Shown here: piece by piece, positions 35,063 to 43,181 of the stretch
Layout: the number at the start of each line of letters is the position of its first letter
Numbering within the stretch: the first letter of the stretch is position 1
Assembly (NCBI RefSeq): GCF_001940785.1
Contig: NZ_MSLS01000013.1
Coordinates: forward strand, 10,472 to 53,652
DNA: 43,181 bases
Direction of reading: 5' to 3'
From: Bacillus sp. MRMR6
Lineage (GTDB): Bacteria > Bacillota > Bacilli > Bacillales > Cytobacillaceae
Made by a program: the position numbers and the translations under genes
The notes under the pieces: model-generated
The model's database searches: none
Told to the model about the DNA's origin: nothing
The model's input: the letters and a program-made list of their open reading frames with translations, nothing else

Positions 35063-35221
35063 ATTAATTTTCTAAAAAGTAAATATAAGGGATATTTCAT
35101 TTGCTAATTTAAAAGGCTTGTTCGAGCAAACTTAAAGAGGAATTAGCAGGTTTATAGTAGAATAAAAATAATAAAGTGAAAAGTAAACACCGTAAAAAAA
35201 AATAGAGTCGAGGTGCTGTAA

Positions 35222-35680
35222 ATGGATGATCGTTTTTTTCGTAGTGCAATGGGGAAGTTCGCCACAGGAATTACAGTGGTAACAACAGAAGTGGATGGAG
35301 AGGCACATGAAATGACAGCAAATGCATTTATGTCCGTTTCGCTCAATCCTAAGATGGTGCAGGTATCAATTGATAAAAGAGCAAAGATCCTTAATTTGAT
35401 CCAACAATCTAAAAAGTTCGCGATTAGCTTCCTATCTGAAGCACAGGAAAGTGAATCGATGCGATTTGCCGGCCAATTAAAGGACGATCAAGTTTATTCC
35501 TTTGAGCGTTTTGGTGAACTTCCGGTAATAAAGGACGCATTAGCAAACATCGTTTGTACTGTATATAAAGAAGTAGAAGCTGGAGATCATATCCTATTTA
35601 TCGGTGAAGTTACTGATTTACAAGTTAGCAAAGGGAATCCTTTGTTATACTTTGAAGGAAAATACAGTAGATTAACCTAG
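35222..35680 (+). CDS. Flavin reductase family protein
   Basis: The 152-residue FMN-binding split-barrel protein opens with FATGITVVTTEVDGEAHEMT and ANAFMSVSLNPKMVQVSI, the flavin reductase signature. Such enzymes use NAD(P)H to reduce FMN or FAD, often for a separate monooxygenase; none is adjacent, so the partner is unknown. AGGTG lies about eight bases before the ATG. A hairpin (AAAGAGCTG pairing with CAGCTTTTT) ends the unit at about 35716. Confidence 0.88.
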   Translation: MDDRFFRSAMGKFATGITVVTTEVDGEAHEMTANAFMSVSLNPKMVQVSIDKRAKILNLIQQSKKFAISFLSEAQESESMRFAGQLKDDQVYSFERFGELPVIKDALANIVCTVYKEVEAGDHILFIGEVTDLQVSKGNPLLYFEGKYSRLT

Positions 35681-35690
35681 TGAATTTCGA

Positions 35691-35717
35691 AAGAGCTGTC
35701 TAATGGCAGCTTTTTTT
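35691..35717 (+). terminator. Terminator after the flavin reductase gene
   Basis: AAAGAGCTG pairs with CAGCTTTTT across an eight-base loop, and T's continue past the stem. Confidence 0.6.
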
Positions 35718-35782
35718 GTACGCTAATAGGAAACTATAATTTTTTTCAAATTTATACTTTCCTAACGCATAAGATAAACTAA

Positions 35783-35820
35783 GGTATTCGTCTTAAGGAA
35801 TTGGCGAATGCCAAGTTTTT
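35783..35820 (+). promoter_or_regulatory. Hairpin with alternative pairings before the small membrane gene
   Basis: GGTATTCG (35783-35790) pairs with CGAATGCC (35805-35812; one G-U), while TTGGC (35801-35805) can instead pair with GCCAA (35810-35814); GTTTTT follows. It could be a terminator or attenuator; function unproven. Confidence 0.4.
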
Positions 35821-35872
35821 CTAATTGTACTAGTAGCTTTCTTCTGTAAAATAAAAAGAGGGAGGGGTTTAC

Positions 35873-36106
35873 TTGTATAAAAAAATGAGAATCATCTTAG
35901 GCATCATTGTCCTTGTACTAGCTGGCTACGGTTTAATCACCAAAAATTTTATCGCACAGCCATTTATGATGCTGACATTAAGTGCATTTATAGTAGTCGG
36001 AGGAATCAACGAGTTTAAGCAAGGAAGAAAAGGACGGGCTTTTGTTAGTATTGCTTTCGCACTATTCGTTTTGATCATTTTAGTCCAGATATTAGTAAGT
36101 AAATAA
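35873..36106 (+). CDS. Small membrane protein, DUF3953-type
   Basis: The 77-residue protein has three hydrophobic segments (IILGIIVLVLAGYGLI, MMLTLSAFIVVGGI, AFVSIAFALFVLIILVQIL) with the NEFKQGRKGRAF loop. It resembles B. subtilis YczI (DUF3953). Start is TTG 35873 with GGGAGGGG six bases ahead; ATG 35885 is too far. Function unknown. Confidence 0.7.
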   Translation: MYKKMRIILGIIVLVLAGYGLITKNFIAQPFMMLTLSAFIVVGGINEFKQGRKGRAFVSIAFALFVLIILVQILVSK

Positions 36107-36112
36107 ATAGAA

Positions 36113-36149
36113 AAAGGTGACAGCACGTTATGTGAGCTGTCACTTTTTT
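36113..36149. terminator. Bidirectional terminator overlapping the gbsR-type stop
   Basis: AAAGGTGACAGC pairs with GCTGTCACTTTT over an 11-base loop, with T's on + and A/T flank on -. The 3' half lies within the last codons of the regulator gene on the minus strand. Confidence 0.8.
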
Positions 36150-36691
36150 TCGTAGTATATGGGTTTTTTTGGAATAAACTCAAATATTTGCTTTGACTCA
36201 AGACTGTCCACTAACCGATTCAGCCAATCATAATACTCAATGGCAGAGGTGAGTTTCTCAATATCCACCTTCACTTGTTTTTTTATATGTATATCAATAT
36301 TTTCATCTTCTAAGAGTGCATGTAAATCGGCGAGTGAACGCTCCATAGCCGATTTATTAATCGAGATACCCGCACGCCATTTTATCGTAAAAAAATCAGT
36401 AAAGGTCTGGTACCAATCCGGCTCCGCCTCATATAGATCTTTTCTAACCCCTTTTTTCCAAATCTTTCCAACCATTTTTAACTCCAACAGACTGCGAACT
36501 GACGTACTCATACTGGTCTTGCTCATGCCGAGTTCTTCTTTCATTTCATCTAATGTTAATGGGCCCTCTTGAAAATACAAGGAACCATATAATCTTCCTA
36601 TAGACTCTGTTACTCCATATAAATTCATATTTTGAGATATTGCATCAATTACCCGCTCACGGGCTTTTTTTAACTCTTTCTCGCCATTCAT
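36140..36691 (-). CDS. GbsR/OpcR-type MarR-family regulator
   Basis: The 183-residue protein has the winged-helix block LTLDEMKEELGMSKTSMSTSVRS, then a wing with KKGVRKDLYEAEPDWYQ and a long helical C-terminus, as in GbsR and OpcR of B. subtilis, which repress choline and glycine-betaine genes. It diverges from opuAA-AB-AC with about 290 bases of shared upstream DNA that holds two palindromes. Repression of opuA is therefore the likely role, with choline or betaine as possible effector (inference). Confidence 0.87.
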   Translation of the reverse strand: MNGEKELKKARERVIDAISQNMNLYGVTESIGRLYGSLYFQEGPLTLDEMKEELGMSKTSMSTSVRSLLELKMVGKIWKKGVRKDLYEAEPDWYQTFTDFFTIKWRAGISINKSAMERSLADLHALLEDENIDIHIKKQVKVDIEKLTSAIEYYDWLNRLVDSLESKQIFEFIPKKPIYYEKK

Positions 36692-36820
36692 TCCAATATC
36701 ACACCCATCTCTAGTACGCGTTTCTATAATAGACTATCATGTATCTTTAAAAAGTAAAGTATCCACTGTGGGAGGAAGCGGCAGGAATATCGAGGATTTT
36801 TAAGTATTCTGACTATTCTT

Positions 36821-36844
36821 TACGTACAGTTTTTTCTGTACGTA
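36821..36844. promoter_or_regulatory. Perfect palindrome, candidate operator
   Basis: TACGTACAG and CTGTACGTA flank six T's. It lies between the divergent regulator and opuA genes and is the strongest inverted repeat there, which makes it a candidate operator for the GbsR-like protein. Confidence 0.55.
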
Positions 36845-36865
36845 CTTTACGGCCGAATATGACTA

Positions 36866-36916
36866 TTTACCAACATTGCCCTTTTTATCCAAAAAAGACT
36901 ACAATAGTTTGGTAAA
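36866..36916 (+). promoter_or_regulatory. opuA promoter inside a TTTACCAA/TTGGTAAA inverted repeat
   Basis: TTTACCAA (36866-36873) and TTGGTAAA (36909-36916) bracket a candidate promoter, TTGCCC (36876-36881) with TACAAT (36900-36905) 18 bases apart. The half-sites sit just outside the -35 and -10 and could hold a repressor. A further hairpin, CGGTG/CACCG at 36949-36963, lies just before the opuAA ribosome binding site. Confidence 0.45.
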
Positions 36917-36984
36917 GGTGCAATCCGTCTTATTCAGCAAAAAAACGGCGGTGACAGGCACCGTAAGAAGGGAGGGAACACGAT

Positions 36985-38256
36985 TTGAAAATTAAAGTGC
37001 AGAATGTCACAAAGGTTTTCGGAAGGACTAAGAAGGCGATTCAACTTTTGAATGCTGGGGAATCTAAGCATGAGATATTAAAGAAAACTGGTGCAACGGT
37101 TGGTGTTAATCAAGCTAGCTTTGAGGTTGCGGCTGGGGAGATCTTTGTTATCATGGGCTTGTCTGGAAGCGGAAAATCGACGTTGGTTCGAATGCTTAAT
37201 CGGCTCATCGACCCAACCATTGGGGAAGTATACATCGACGGTCAGGATATTGTAAAAATGTCAAAAGAGCAACTTAGAGAGGTACGCCGCAAAAAAATCA
37301 GCATGGTCTTTCAAAAATTTGCACTTCTGCCGCATCGAACGATCCTGGAAAATGTCGAGTATGGCTTAGAGGTACAAGGAATGCCTAAGGACTCCCGGAG
37401 ACAAAGAGCAATGGATGCACTGCTTCTCGTTGGCTTAGAAGGGTATGAACATCAATACCCTAAACAATTGAGTGGCGGGATGCAGCAAAGAGTTGGATTA
37501 GCAAGGGCCCTTGCCAATGACTCAGATATCTTGCTAATGGATGAAGCCTTTAGTGCTTTAGATCCCTTAATACGCAAAGATATGCAGGATGAATTATTAG
37601 AGCTTCAATCCACGATGAAGAAGACCATCGTCTTTATCACTCATGATTTAGATGAGGCCTTACGGATTGGTGACCGAATCGCTTTAATGAAGGATGGATC
37701 GATTGTCCAAATCGGTACTCCTGAAGAAATCCTCATGAATCCTTCGAACGACTATGTTGAGAGATTCGTAGAAGATGTTGACTTATCAAAAGTTCTAACA
37801 GCTGGCCATGTCATGAAAAGAGCTGAAGCGGTTTCAATCGAAAAAGGCCCGCGGGTTGCTCTACAAATCATGAAAGAGCTAGGAATTTCAAGTATTTATG
37901 TCGTGGATAAAAAGAAGACCTTATTAGGGGCTGTCACTGCAGCAGGTGCAAAAGCCGCAATGGATCGTCACGAGAACTTAAGTCAAATTCTACAAGCAGA
38001 TGTGACGACTGTATCTCCAGATACCTTATTAACCGACTTATTTGATAAAGTTTCGGCCGCAACAATCCCAGTTGCAGTGGTCGACGATAATAAGAGACTA
38101 AATGGTATTTTGGTTAGAGGAGCCGTCATTGGTGCACTTGCAGGTAATAACAACGATATCAATCAAGTACATAATGCACAATCAGAAGCCGCTGCTGGAG
38201 AATCTAGCAAGGAGGTGAAAATAAAATGGAACAATGGCTCCCGAAAATCCCAATAG
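36985..38256 (+). CDS. opuAA: Glycine betaine/proline ABC transporter ATPase
   Basis: Walker A is GLSGSGKST (about residues 58-66), the signature is LSGGMQQR (about 161), and Walker B is [13 protein letters not shown]. The C-terminal half has two CBS domains, as in osmotically regulated OpuA/ProV ATPases. The gene heads the opuAA-AB-AC order of the B. subtilis osmoprotectant importer. TTG 36985 has GGGAGGG eight bases ahead. Its end overlaps the permease start by 31 bases. Confidence 0.93.
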   Translation: MKIKVQNVTKVFGRTKKAIQLLNAGESKHEILKKTGATVGVNQASFEVAAGEIFVIMGLSGSGKSTLVRMLNRLIDPTIGEVYIDGQDIVKMSKEQLREVRRKKISMVFQKFALLPHRTILENVEYGLEVQGMPKDSRRQRAMDALLLVGLEGYEHQYPKQLSGGMQQRVGLARALANDSDILLMDEAFSALDPLIRKDMQDELLELQSTMKKTIVFITHDLDEALRIGDRIALMKDGSIVQIGTPEEILMNPSNDYVERFVEDVDLSKVLTAGHVMKRAEAVSIEKGPRVALQIMKELGISSIYVVDKKKTLLGAVTAAGAKAAMDRHENLSQILQADVTTVSPDTLLTDLFDKVSAATIPVAVVDDNKRLNGILVRGAVIGALAGNNNDINQVHNAQSEAAAGESSKEVKIKWNNGSRKSQ

Positions 38257-39077
38257 CTAATTGGGTTGATGTTTTTGTAGATTGGCTGACAACCAATCTG
38301 GACGTCGCATTTGAAGGAATTACTACTATTCTAGAATCCATAGTAGAAGGGATGGTTACCGGTTTTAACTTTATCCCTTCCTATATATTTATGATTCTCA
38401 TAGCCTTATTAGCTTGGAAATTATCAACAAAAGGAATTGCTATTTTTACTGTTATTGGTCTGTTTTTAGTAGACAATCTAGGATATTGGGAACCAATGCT
38501 GCAAACGCTCGCTCTTGTTTTAACGGCAGTATTTATTTCGATCCTTTTAGGAATTCCGTTAGGGATTTGGGCTTCGCAAAAGCAAACGGTTCGAAACATA
38601 GCAGTGCCCATTTTAGATTTCATGCAAACCATGCCTGCTTTTGTATACCTGATACCTGCTATTTTCTTTTTTAATATTGGAGTAGTACCGGGTGTTGTTG
38701 CTTCCGTTATATTTGCGATGCCGCCAACGATTCGCCTTACGATCCTAGGAATTCAGCAAGTGCCTGTAGATATTATTGAGGCGACGGAGGCTTTTGGATC
38801 GACCACCAGCCAGAAATTGCTTAAAGTTCAGCTTCCACTTGCTATGCCAACGATTATGGCTGGAATTAATCAAAGTATTATGCTTGCCCTTTCAATGGTG
38901 GTTATTGCTTCCATGGTCGGTGCACCTGGACTTGGTGCAGATGTATACCGTGCCGTTACACAGATTCAAATTGGGAAAGGTTTTGAGGCCGGTTTAGCAA
39001 TTGTAGTAATTGCCATTATTTTGGACCGGATTACCCAAAATATAGGGAAAAACAAAAAACAAGGGGGAACTGTTTAA
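38226..39077 (+). CDS. opuAB: Glycine betaine/proline ABC transporter permease
   Basis: The 283-residue permease has about six membrane helices, a [21 protein letters not shown] coupling region and the EAA-like loop [18 protein letters not shown] at 38209-38218 sits seven bases before ATG 38226, inside the opuAA end, so expression is coupled to the ATPase. Works with OpuAA and OpuAC to import compatible solutes during osmotic stress. Confidence 0.93.
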   Translation: MEQWLPKIPIANWVDVFVDWLTTNLDVAFEGITTILESIVEGMVTGFNFIPSYIFMILIALLAWKLSTKGIAIFTVIGLFLVDNLGYWEPMLQTLALVLTAVFISILLGIPLGIWASQKQTVRNIAVPILDFMQTMPAFVYLIPAIFFFNIGVVPGVVASVIFAMPPTIRLTILGIQQVPVDIIEATEAFGSTTSQKLLKVQLPLAMPTIMAGINQSIMLALSMVVIASMVGAPGLGADVYRAVTQIQIGKGFEAGLAIVVIAIILDRITQNIGKNKKQGGTV

Positions 39078-39078
39078 C

Positions 39079-39960
39079 ATGAAGAAAAAGTGGATGCTAA
39101 TGGGGTTAGCTGCCCTGCTTACAGCTGGTCTTGCAGCTTGTGGCTCAGACAAAACAAGTAATAGTGAAGGTTCAGTCGGTGACAGTGTAAATTATAAAAT
39201 CATTGGGATTGATCCTGGTGCCGGCTTGATGAAGGCAACGGCAAAAGTGATTGAGGACTACGAATTAGAGGAATGGACACTTGTGGAAGGATCAAGCGCA
39301 GCCATGACTGCGGCTTTGAAAAAGGCGTATGATAAAAAGGAACCAGTTATTGTGACAGGTTGGACACCGCACTGGATGTTCGCTTCCTATGATTTAAAAT
39401 ACTTAGAAGATCCGAAGGGCGTTTTTGGAGAGGATGAAAACATTCATACGATTGCTAGAAATGGTTTACAAGATGACCATCCAGAAGCATACCAAGTTTT
39501 AGATCAATTTGTATGGACACCGGATGATATGAATGTCGTCATGAATAGTATCGTAAATGGAGAAGAGCCTGAGGCTGCTGCAGCACAATGGGTGGAAGAG
39601 AATGCTGATAAAGTGGCAGATTGGACAACCGGAGTGAATAAAGTTTCCGGAGATGAAATTACTCTTGGTTATGTGGCTTGGGATAGTGAGATTGCCAGTA
39701 CCAATGTCATTGCCATTGTATTAACCGACTTAGGTTATAAAGTGAAACTGACTCAAGTAGAAGCAGGACCCATGTGGACAGGTGTTGCTAATGGAAGCCT
39801 TGATGCACATGTTGCAGGTTGGTTACCATCCACACATGCTGACTACTATGACAAGTACGAAGGCGATTTTGAAGACTTAGGAGAAAACCTGTTAGGAACT
39901 AAGCTAGGTTTAGTTGTTCCAGCGTACATGGAGATCGATTCGATTGAAGATTTAAAATAA
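39079..39960 (+). CDS. opuAC: Glycine betaine-binding lipoprotein
   Basis: A signal peptide with lipobox (LAAC) makes a lipid-anchored substrate-binding protein outside the membrane. The OpuAC domain includes VTGWTPHWMFASYDLKYL, EEWTLVEGSSAAMTAAL and HVAGWLPSTHADYYD; its several Trp residues fit the aromatic cage that binds the quaternary amine. It follows opuAB by one base. A terminator is 11 bases downstream. Confidence 0.93.
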   Translation: MKKKWMLMGLAALLTAGLAACGSDKTSNSEGSVGDSVNYKIIGIDPGAGLMKATAKVIEDYELEEWTLVEGSSAAMTAALKKAYDKKEPVIVTGWTPHWMFASYDLKYLEDPKGVFGEDENIHTIARNGLQDDHPEAYQVLDQFVWTPDDMNVVMNSIVNGEEPEAAAAQWVEENADKVADWTTGVNKVSGDEITLGYVAWDSEIASTNVIAIVLTDLGYKVKLTQVEAGPMWTGVANGSLDAHVAGWLPSTHADYYDKYEGDFEDLGENLLGTKLGLVVPAYMEIDSIEDLK

Positions 39961-39971
39961 ACAAATTTGTT

Positions 39972-40003
39972 GACCCCTTACTTGTCGGTAAGGGGTCTGT
40001 TTT
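39972..40003 (+). terminator. Terminator of the opuA operon
   Basis: GACCCCTTAC pairs perfectly with GTAAGGGGTC over TTGTCG, then TGTTTTG. Confidence 0.85.
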
Positions 40004-40015
40004 GTTCATACATTT

Positions 40016-40420
40016 CTATCTTGGAGTTAATGTTTTTACTGAAATAGCTGGAGAGAAGGTTGTCACTATACAGCCTTCCAAATGCTTGTCACTCAACAAT
40101 CCAAGTGTAAGAGCAGATTTAATTTTTGCATCATCCGGTTTTTTTACCACCTGAATGAGCTCATTCATTTGAAGATTCTCTAATCTTTGGACGGTTAGCT
40201 CTTCATTATATTTCTCCATTTTTCTCATTTGTCTTTGCAGTTTGTAGCCATTTACGGATATTTCACCTTTATCATTTGGTCCTACAAGTTTATTAAAGTA
40301 CTCATGAAATAAGTCTTTTAGTTGATTCATTTCCAAATCGATTTCCTTTTTCTTCTTTCCGAGCTCATAGTATTTAACCAGCATTTCTTCTGTTATGAAA
40401 GAATCATTATTCTTCAGCAT
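40016..40420 (-). CDS. Hypothetical protein with coiled-coil N-terminus
   Basis: I do not recognise this 134-residue family. The first half is charged and helical (YYELGKKKKEIDLEMNQLKD, MEKYNEELTVQRLENLQMNE) and looks like a coiled coil; the last third is shorter and ends AISVKTLTPR. The ribosome binding site (AAGGAGGAAAGG) is strong, so it is probably expressed. No membrane or enzyme motif. Coiled-coil, phage or regulatory roles are all possible. It is convergent with opuAC and divergent from the acyl-CoA synthetase gene. Confidence 0.7.
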   Translation of the reverse strand: MLKNNDSFITEEMLVKYYELGKKKKEIDLEMNQLKDLFHEYFNKLVGPNDKGEISVNGYKLQRQMRKMEKYNEELTVQRLENLQMNELIQVVKKPDDAKIKSALTLGLLSDKHLEGCIVTTFSPAISVKTLTPR

Positions 40421-40515
40421 GACCTTTCCTCCTTCAGCGAACGTATATTCTAATTTATTTTCACTTCGGTAAATTCATTACTTCTTTCCATCTACAAATT
40501 TTTCATTCCAAAATT

Positions 40516-40545
40516 TTGTTTTTTTTCCAAATAATATGATAGAAT
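40516..40545 (+). promoter_or_regulatory. Promoter of the acyl-CoA synthetase gene
   Basis: TTGTTT (40516-40521), an 18-base spacer and TAGAAT (40540-40545) with TGA before it form an extended -10 promoter. The gene starts 45 bases downstream. Confidence 0.5.
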
Positions 40546-40589
40546 AATGTTAATTTAGAAAATTCAAACTATTATACGAGGTGAAAATG

Positions 40590-42182
40590 ATGAATGTTCC
40601 ATTAGTGTTGCCTGAGTTCTTAGACCGTGCCACCCTTTTATATGGCAATAAAGAAGCGGTTTTTTGTGACAAAAGAGTTTTTACATATCAGCAGTTAAAT
40701 GATAGAGTAAACCAACTTTCACATGGACTTCGCGCACTTGGGGTTGAAAAAGGGGATCGAGTTGCCTACTTAGCACCTAATACGGTTGAAATGCTAGAAG
40801 GTTTTTATGGTGTTTTTCAATTAGGGGCTGTCATGGTACCTCTAAATGTTCGCTTAAAACCTGACGATTATCTGTTTATCTTAAATCACAGCGAATCTAA
40901 GATTCTATTAGTCGATCAAGATCTCTATCAATTAATTCAGCCTATTAAACAGAAGCTAGCAACGGTGAAACACATCATTGTTCATTATAAGGATGAACAA
41001 ACTCTTGAGATTGGTTATGATCAATGGTTGCCCGAACATTCCATAGCAAAGTTCAAACGGGCTGACCTTGATGAAAATGATATCTCCAGTCTGCTTTATA
41101 CCAGCGGAACAACCGGCAATCCAAAGGGAGTTATGTTAACACATCGAAATAATTATCTTCATGCATTAGGGACTATGCATCACTTGCGGGTAACTGATCG
41201 TGATGTGTATCTTCATGTTTTACCTATGTTTCATGTTAACGGGTGGGGAGCACCTTTTTACTATACAGCCAATGGGGCTGCTCATATATGCTTAAAAAAG
41301 GCTACGCCTGAATCAATTTTTAAAGCCATTCAAGACTATAAGGTTTCTGTCGTTCATATGGCACCGACGGTATTAAATTCACTTTTACAATATTATGAAA
41401 TACACAACCCAGTCATTGAGCAGGACGTACGTGTCGTGATCGCTGGATCGGCTCCGCCGCCAGCGTTTGTTTCACGGGTAGAAAAGGAACTTGGCTGGGA
41501 ATTTATCCAAGTATATGGCATGACAGAGTCCAGTCCACTCAGTCTAGTTTCAACCATCCGCAGCCAGTTAACCCACTTATGCTCTGAAGAGCAATCGAGA
41601 ATAAAGGCAAAAGCTGGTTATCCGATGATTGGAAGTGACGTTCGGGTTGTCAATAAAAATGGGGAAGAGGTAGTCCATGATGGGAAACAGATTGGAGAAG
41701 TGGTGACTAGAAGTCATGGAGTTATGTTAGGTTATTGGAAGAATCCTGAAGCCACAATGGAGGCAATTCGTAACGGATGGCTTCATACGGGTGATATGGG
41801 GACTGTTGATCAATATGGGCATATTGATATTGTCGATCGCAAGAAGGATGTGATTATTAGCGGTGGGGAGAATATTTCCTCGATTGAAGTGGAGGGGGCA
41901 TTGTATGAGCACCCCGCTGTGTTAGAGGCTGCTGTAATTGCCATTCCACATGAGAAGTGGGGAGAAACACCGCATGCCTATGTCGTGTTAAGAGAAAATA
42001 GGCAAGTAAGTGAAGCAGAAATTATTACATTTTCTAGAGAGCGTTTAGCCCACTTTAAAGCGGTTACAGGTGTGACCTTCGTTGATGAGCTCCCAAAGAC
42101 AGCCTCAGGGAAAATACAAAAGGTCCACCTTCGTGACGAATACTGGAAAGAAAAGGGTAAGACCGGACGATATGTAAATTAA
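40590..42182 (+). CDS. Long-chain fatty acid-CoA ligase, AMP-binding family
   Basis: The adenylate-forming enzyme of about 531 residues has the phosphate loop YTSGTTGNPKGVM, the YGMTESSP motif, the HTGDMGTVDQYGHIDIVDRK hinge with the domain-swivel aspartate, GGENISSIEVE, and the catalytic lysine in PKTASGKI. It would activate a fatty acid to acyl-CoA with ATP; chain length is not determinable. ATG 40590 is chosen because GAGGT at 40579-40583 is correctly spaced; a GTG at 40581 overlaps that site. Confidence 0.9.
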   Translation: MNVPLVLPEFLDRATLLYGNKEAVFCDKRVFTYQQLNDRVNQLSHGLRALGVEKGDRVAYLAPNTVEMLEGFYGVFQLGAVMVPLNVRLKPDDYLFILNHSESKILLVDQDLYQLIQPIKQKLATVKHIIVHYKDEQTLEIGYDQWLPEHSIAKFKRADLDENDISSLLYTSGTTGNPKGVMLTHRNNYLHALGTMHHLRVTDRDVYLHVLPMFHVNGWGAPFYYTANGAAHICLKKATPESIFKAIQDYKVSVVHMAPTVLNSLLQYYEIHNPVIEQDVRVVIAGSAPPPAFVSRVEKELGWEFIQVYGMTESSPLSLVSTIRSQLTHLCSEEQSRIKAKAGYPMIGSDVRVVNKNGEEVVHDGKQIGEVVTRSHGVMLGYWKNPEATMEAIRNGWLHTGDMGTVDQYGHIDIVDRKKDVIISGGENISSIEVEGALYEHPAVLEAAVIAIPHEKWGETPHAYVVLRENRQVSEAEIITFSRERLAHFKAVTGVTFVDELPKTASGKIQKVHLRDEYWKEKGKTGRYVN

Positions 42183-42190
42183 TTACAAAT

Positions 42191-42224
42191 AAAGGAGCTT
42201 GGATAATTTACCAGGCTCCTTTAT
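42191..42224. terminator. Terminator between acyl-CoA synthetase and potassium channel genes
   Basis: AAAGGAGCTTGG pairs with CCAGGCTCCTTT (one G-U) over an eight-base loop; A/T runs allow use on both strands. Confidence 0.75.
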
Positions 42225-42231
42225 TATGCAC

Positions 42232-43181
42232 TTAACCAATCATTACTTTTTCTTCAGCATATCTTACCTTTGCTTCTTTCTGTGGCTTTAACAGGGCATA
42301 AGCCATGGTAAGCGGGCCCAATCTTCCGATAAACATCATAATCGTAATGAGCACTCGGCCTATAGGAGACAGTTCGTAGGTTAAACCCGTAGACAATCCT
42401 ACTGTTCCAAAAGCAGATAGAGTTTCAAACAGTAGGTCATTCATTGCCGCATCTTCCGTATACGTCAGTAAAAAGAAGGTTATGAAGACAAATACCATGG
42501 CGGTTACACCTATTGACATCGACTTGTTAACAAGGTCCCAAGAAATTCTTCTTTTAAAAATTTGTACATGTTGGCGGTTTGTAATAACTGTCCAAATCAT
42601 CATTAAAATAATGGCAAAGGTAGTTATTTTGATTCCACCTCCGGTTGAACCTGGTGCTGCACCAATAAACATAAAGGCCATCATACTGATTTGAGACGAT
42701 AAGGTCATCTGACCAATATCAATCGTATTAAAGCCTGCCGTACGGGTAACCACTCCTTGGAAGTAGGAAGCCCAAAGTTTGTCATCCAGCGGCATCGGCC
42801 CTAATGTAGCGGGATTATCAAACTCTGATTCTAGCATAATTAAAAAACCCGCAATATTTAATAGTAATGTCATCCAAAGCACTATTTTTGAATGAAGAGA
42901 AAGCTTTCTAAACGATCGTTTTTTCCACATATCAAGGATTACAGTAAAGCCAATTCCACCTGTAATAAAAAGAAGAGTAATTGTTAGATTAATAGCTGGA
43001 TCACCTGCCCACTTACTTAGGCTGTCAGTCTCAAGACCAAAACCTGCGTTATTAAAAGCGGATATTGAATGAAACACCCCGTAATAAATGGCCTTTCCAA
43101 GCTGCATTTCAGAAGCCCACCGCATGGATAACAAAATTGCCCCCAATAATTCAACAAGTAAGGTAATAAGGATAATTCGCT
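42232..43181 (-). CDS. Ktr/Trk potassium transporter subunit (KtrB/KtrD-like), 5' end cut by window
   Basis: The frame stays open through the window's last base, so the start lies beyond 43181. The visible C-terminal part has selectivity-filter regions FNNAGFGLETDSLS, VVTRTAGFNTID and FGTVGLSTGL, plus PGSTGGGIKITTFA, typical of KtrB/TrkH channels, and ends in a charged tail. It would import K+ with a RCK-domain gating partner (KtrA or KtrC); none is downstream of it, so KtrB or KtrD cannot be decided. Confidence 0.88.
   Translation of the reverse strand, partial: RIILITLLVELLGAILLSMRWASEMQLGKAIYYGVFHSISAFNNAGFGLETDSLSKWAGDPAINLTITLLFITGGIGFTVILDMWKKRSFRKLSLHSKIVLWMTLLLNIAGFLIMLESEFDNPATLGPMPLDDKLWASYFQGVVTRTAGFNTIDIGQMTLSSQISMMAFMFIGAAPGSTGGGIKITTFAIILMMIWTVITNRQHVQIFKRRISWDLVNKSMSIGVTAMVFVFITFFLLTYTEDAAMNDLLFETLSAFGTVGLSTGLTYELSPIGRVLITIMMFIGRLGPLTMAYALLKPQKEAKVRYAEEKVMIG

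Noticed and set aside
36949..36963. CGGTG-ACAGG-CACCG hairpin as a riboswitch
   Set aside because: It is only five base pairs and resembles a commonly repeated sequence in this group; no further structure supports a riboswitch.
36985..39960. Novel transport system
   Set aside because: Gene order and motifs match the well-known OpuA glycine betaine importer.

Overview
The window is AT-rich, densely coded DNA from an endospore-forming member of the Bacillaceae (Bacillus or Neobacillus type). The evidence is strong AAGGAGG-type ribosome binding sites, frequent TTG and GTG starts, rho-independent terminators after most transcription units, a T-box leader, CotF-like coat proteins and a SpoVAF germination protein. 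I see no rRNA, tRNA, CRISPR array, insertion sequence or prophage. Both ends cut genes: a membrane protein enters at base 1, and a Ktr-type potassium channel gene runs off at 43181.

Layout. 1-6625: a membrane-protein/DUF4129/DUF4350/MoxR/DUF58 operon on +, facing a SpoIIM-like gene on -, followed by an RDD-family gene. 6652-9154: an MFS drug-efflux-type transporter and a ferritin-like/cupin fusion. 9169-14192: a Tet(M)-like ribosome-protection GTPase, TerC, and 6-phosphogluconate dehydrogenase divergent from an RpiR-type regulator. 14363-17673: a diverged ComB-like phosphatase in an operon with an acyl-CoA dehydrogenase, then a 52-bp tandem array of hairpins, then a short-chain dehydrogenase. 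17682-21340: an HPr-like protein without the catalytic histidine, and a SWIM/SNF2 helicase. 21394-23168: a two-gene CotF-like coat operon, an unannotated type I toxin-antitoxin locus, and a DUF1292 gene. 23353-28435: a Na/Pi cotransporter, an unknown protein, DUF421, spoVAF, and a gamma carbonic anhydrase. 28579-31802: a UDP-sugar epimerase preceded by a decayed glycosyltransferase, and T-box-controlled ilvA. 31814-36106: a toast-rack lipoprotein, an amidohydrolase, a CcmH-like protein, a flavin reductase and a small membrane protein. 36140-40004: a GbsR-type regulator divergent from the opuA glycine betaine importer, with two palindromes between them. 40016-43181: an unknown coiled-coil protein, an acyl-CoA synthetase, and the potassium channel.

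Working together. The MoxR-DUF58 set probably forms a membrane-associated AAA+ chaperone module. The GbsR-like regulator plus OpuAA/AB/AC form an osmoprotectant uptake unit. IlvA is probably switched by uncharged tRNA-Ile. SpoVAF, DUF421 and the CotF-like proteins belong to spore biology. The least explained elements are the tandem hairpin array at 16451-16821 and the toxin-antitoxin locus at 22365-22668, whose antisense RNA terminator uses the poly-A at the end of the toxin gene as its T-tract. The evidence for both is direct sequence structure; their functions are inference.
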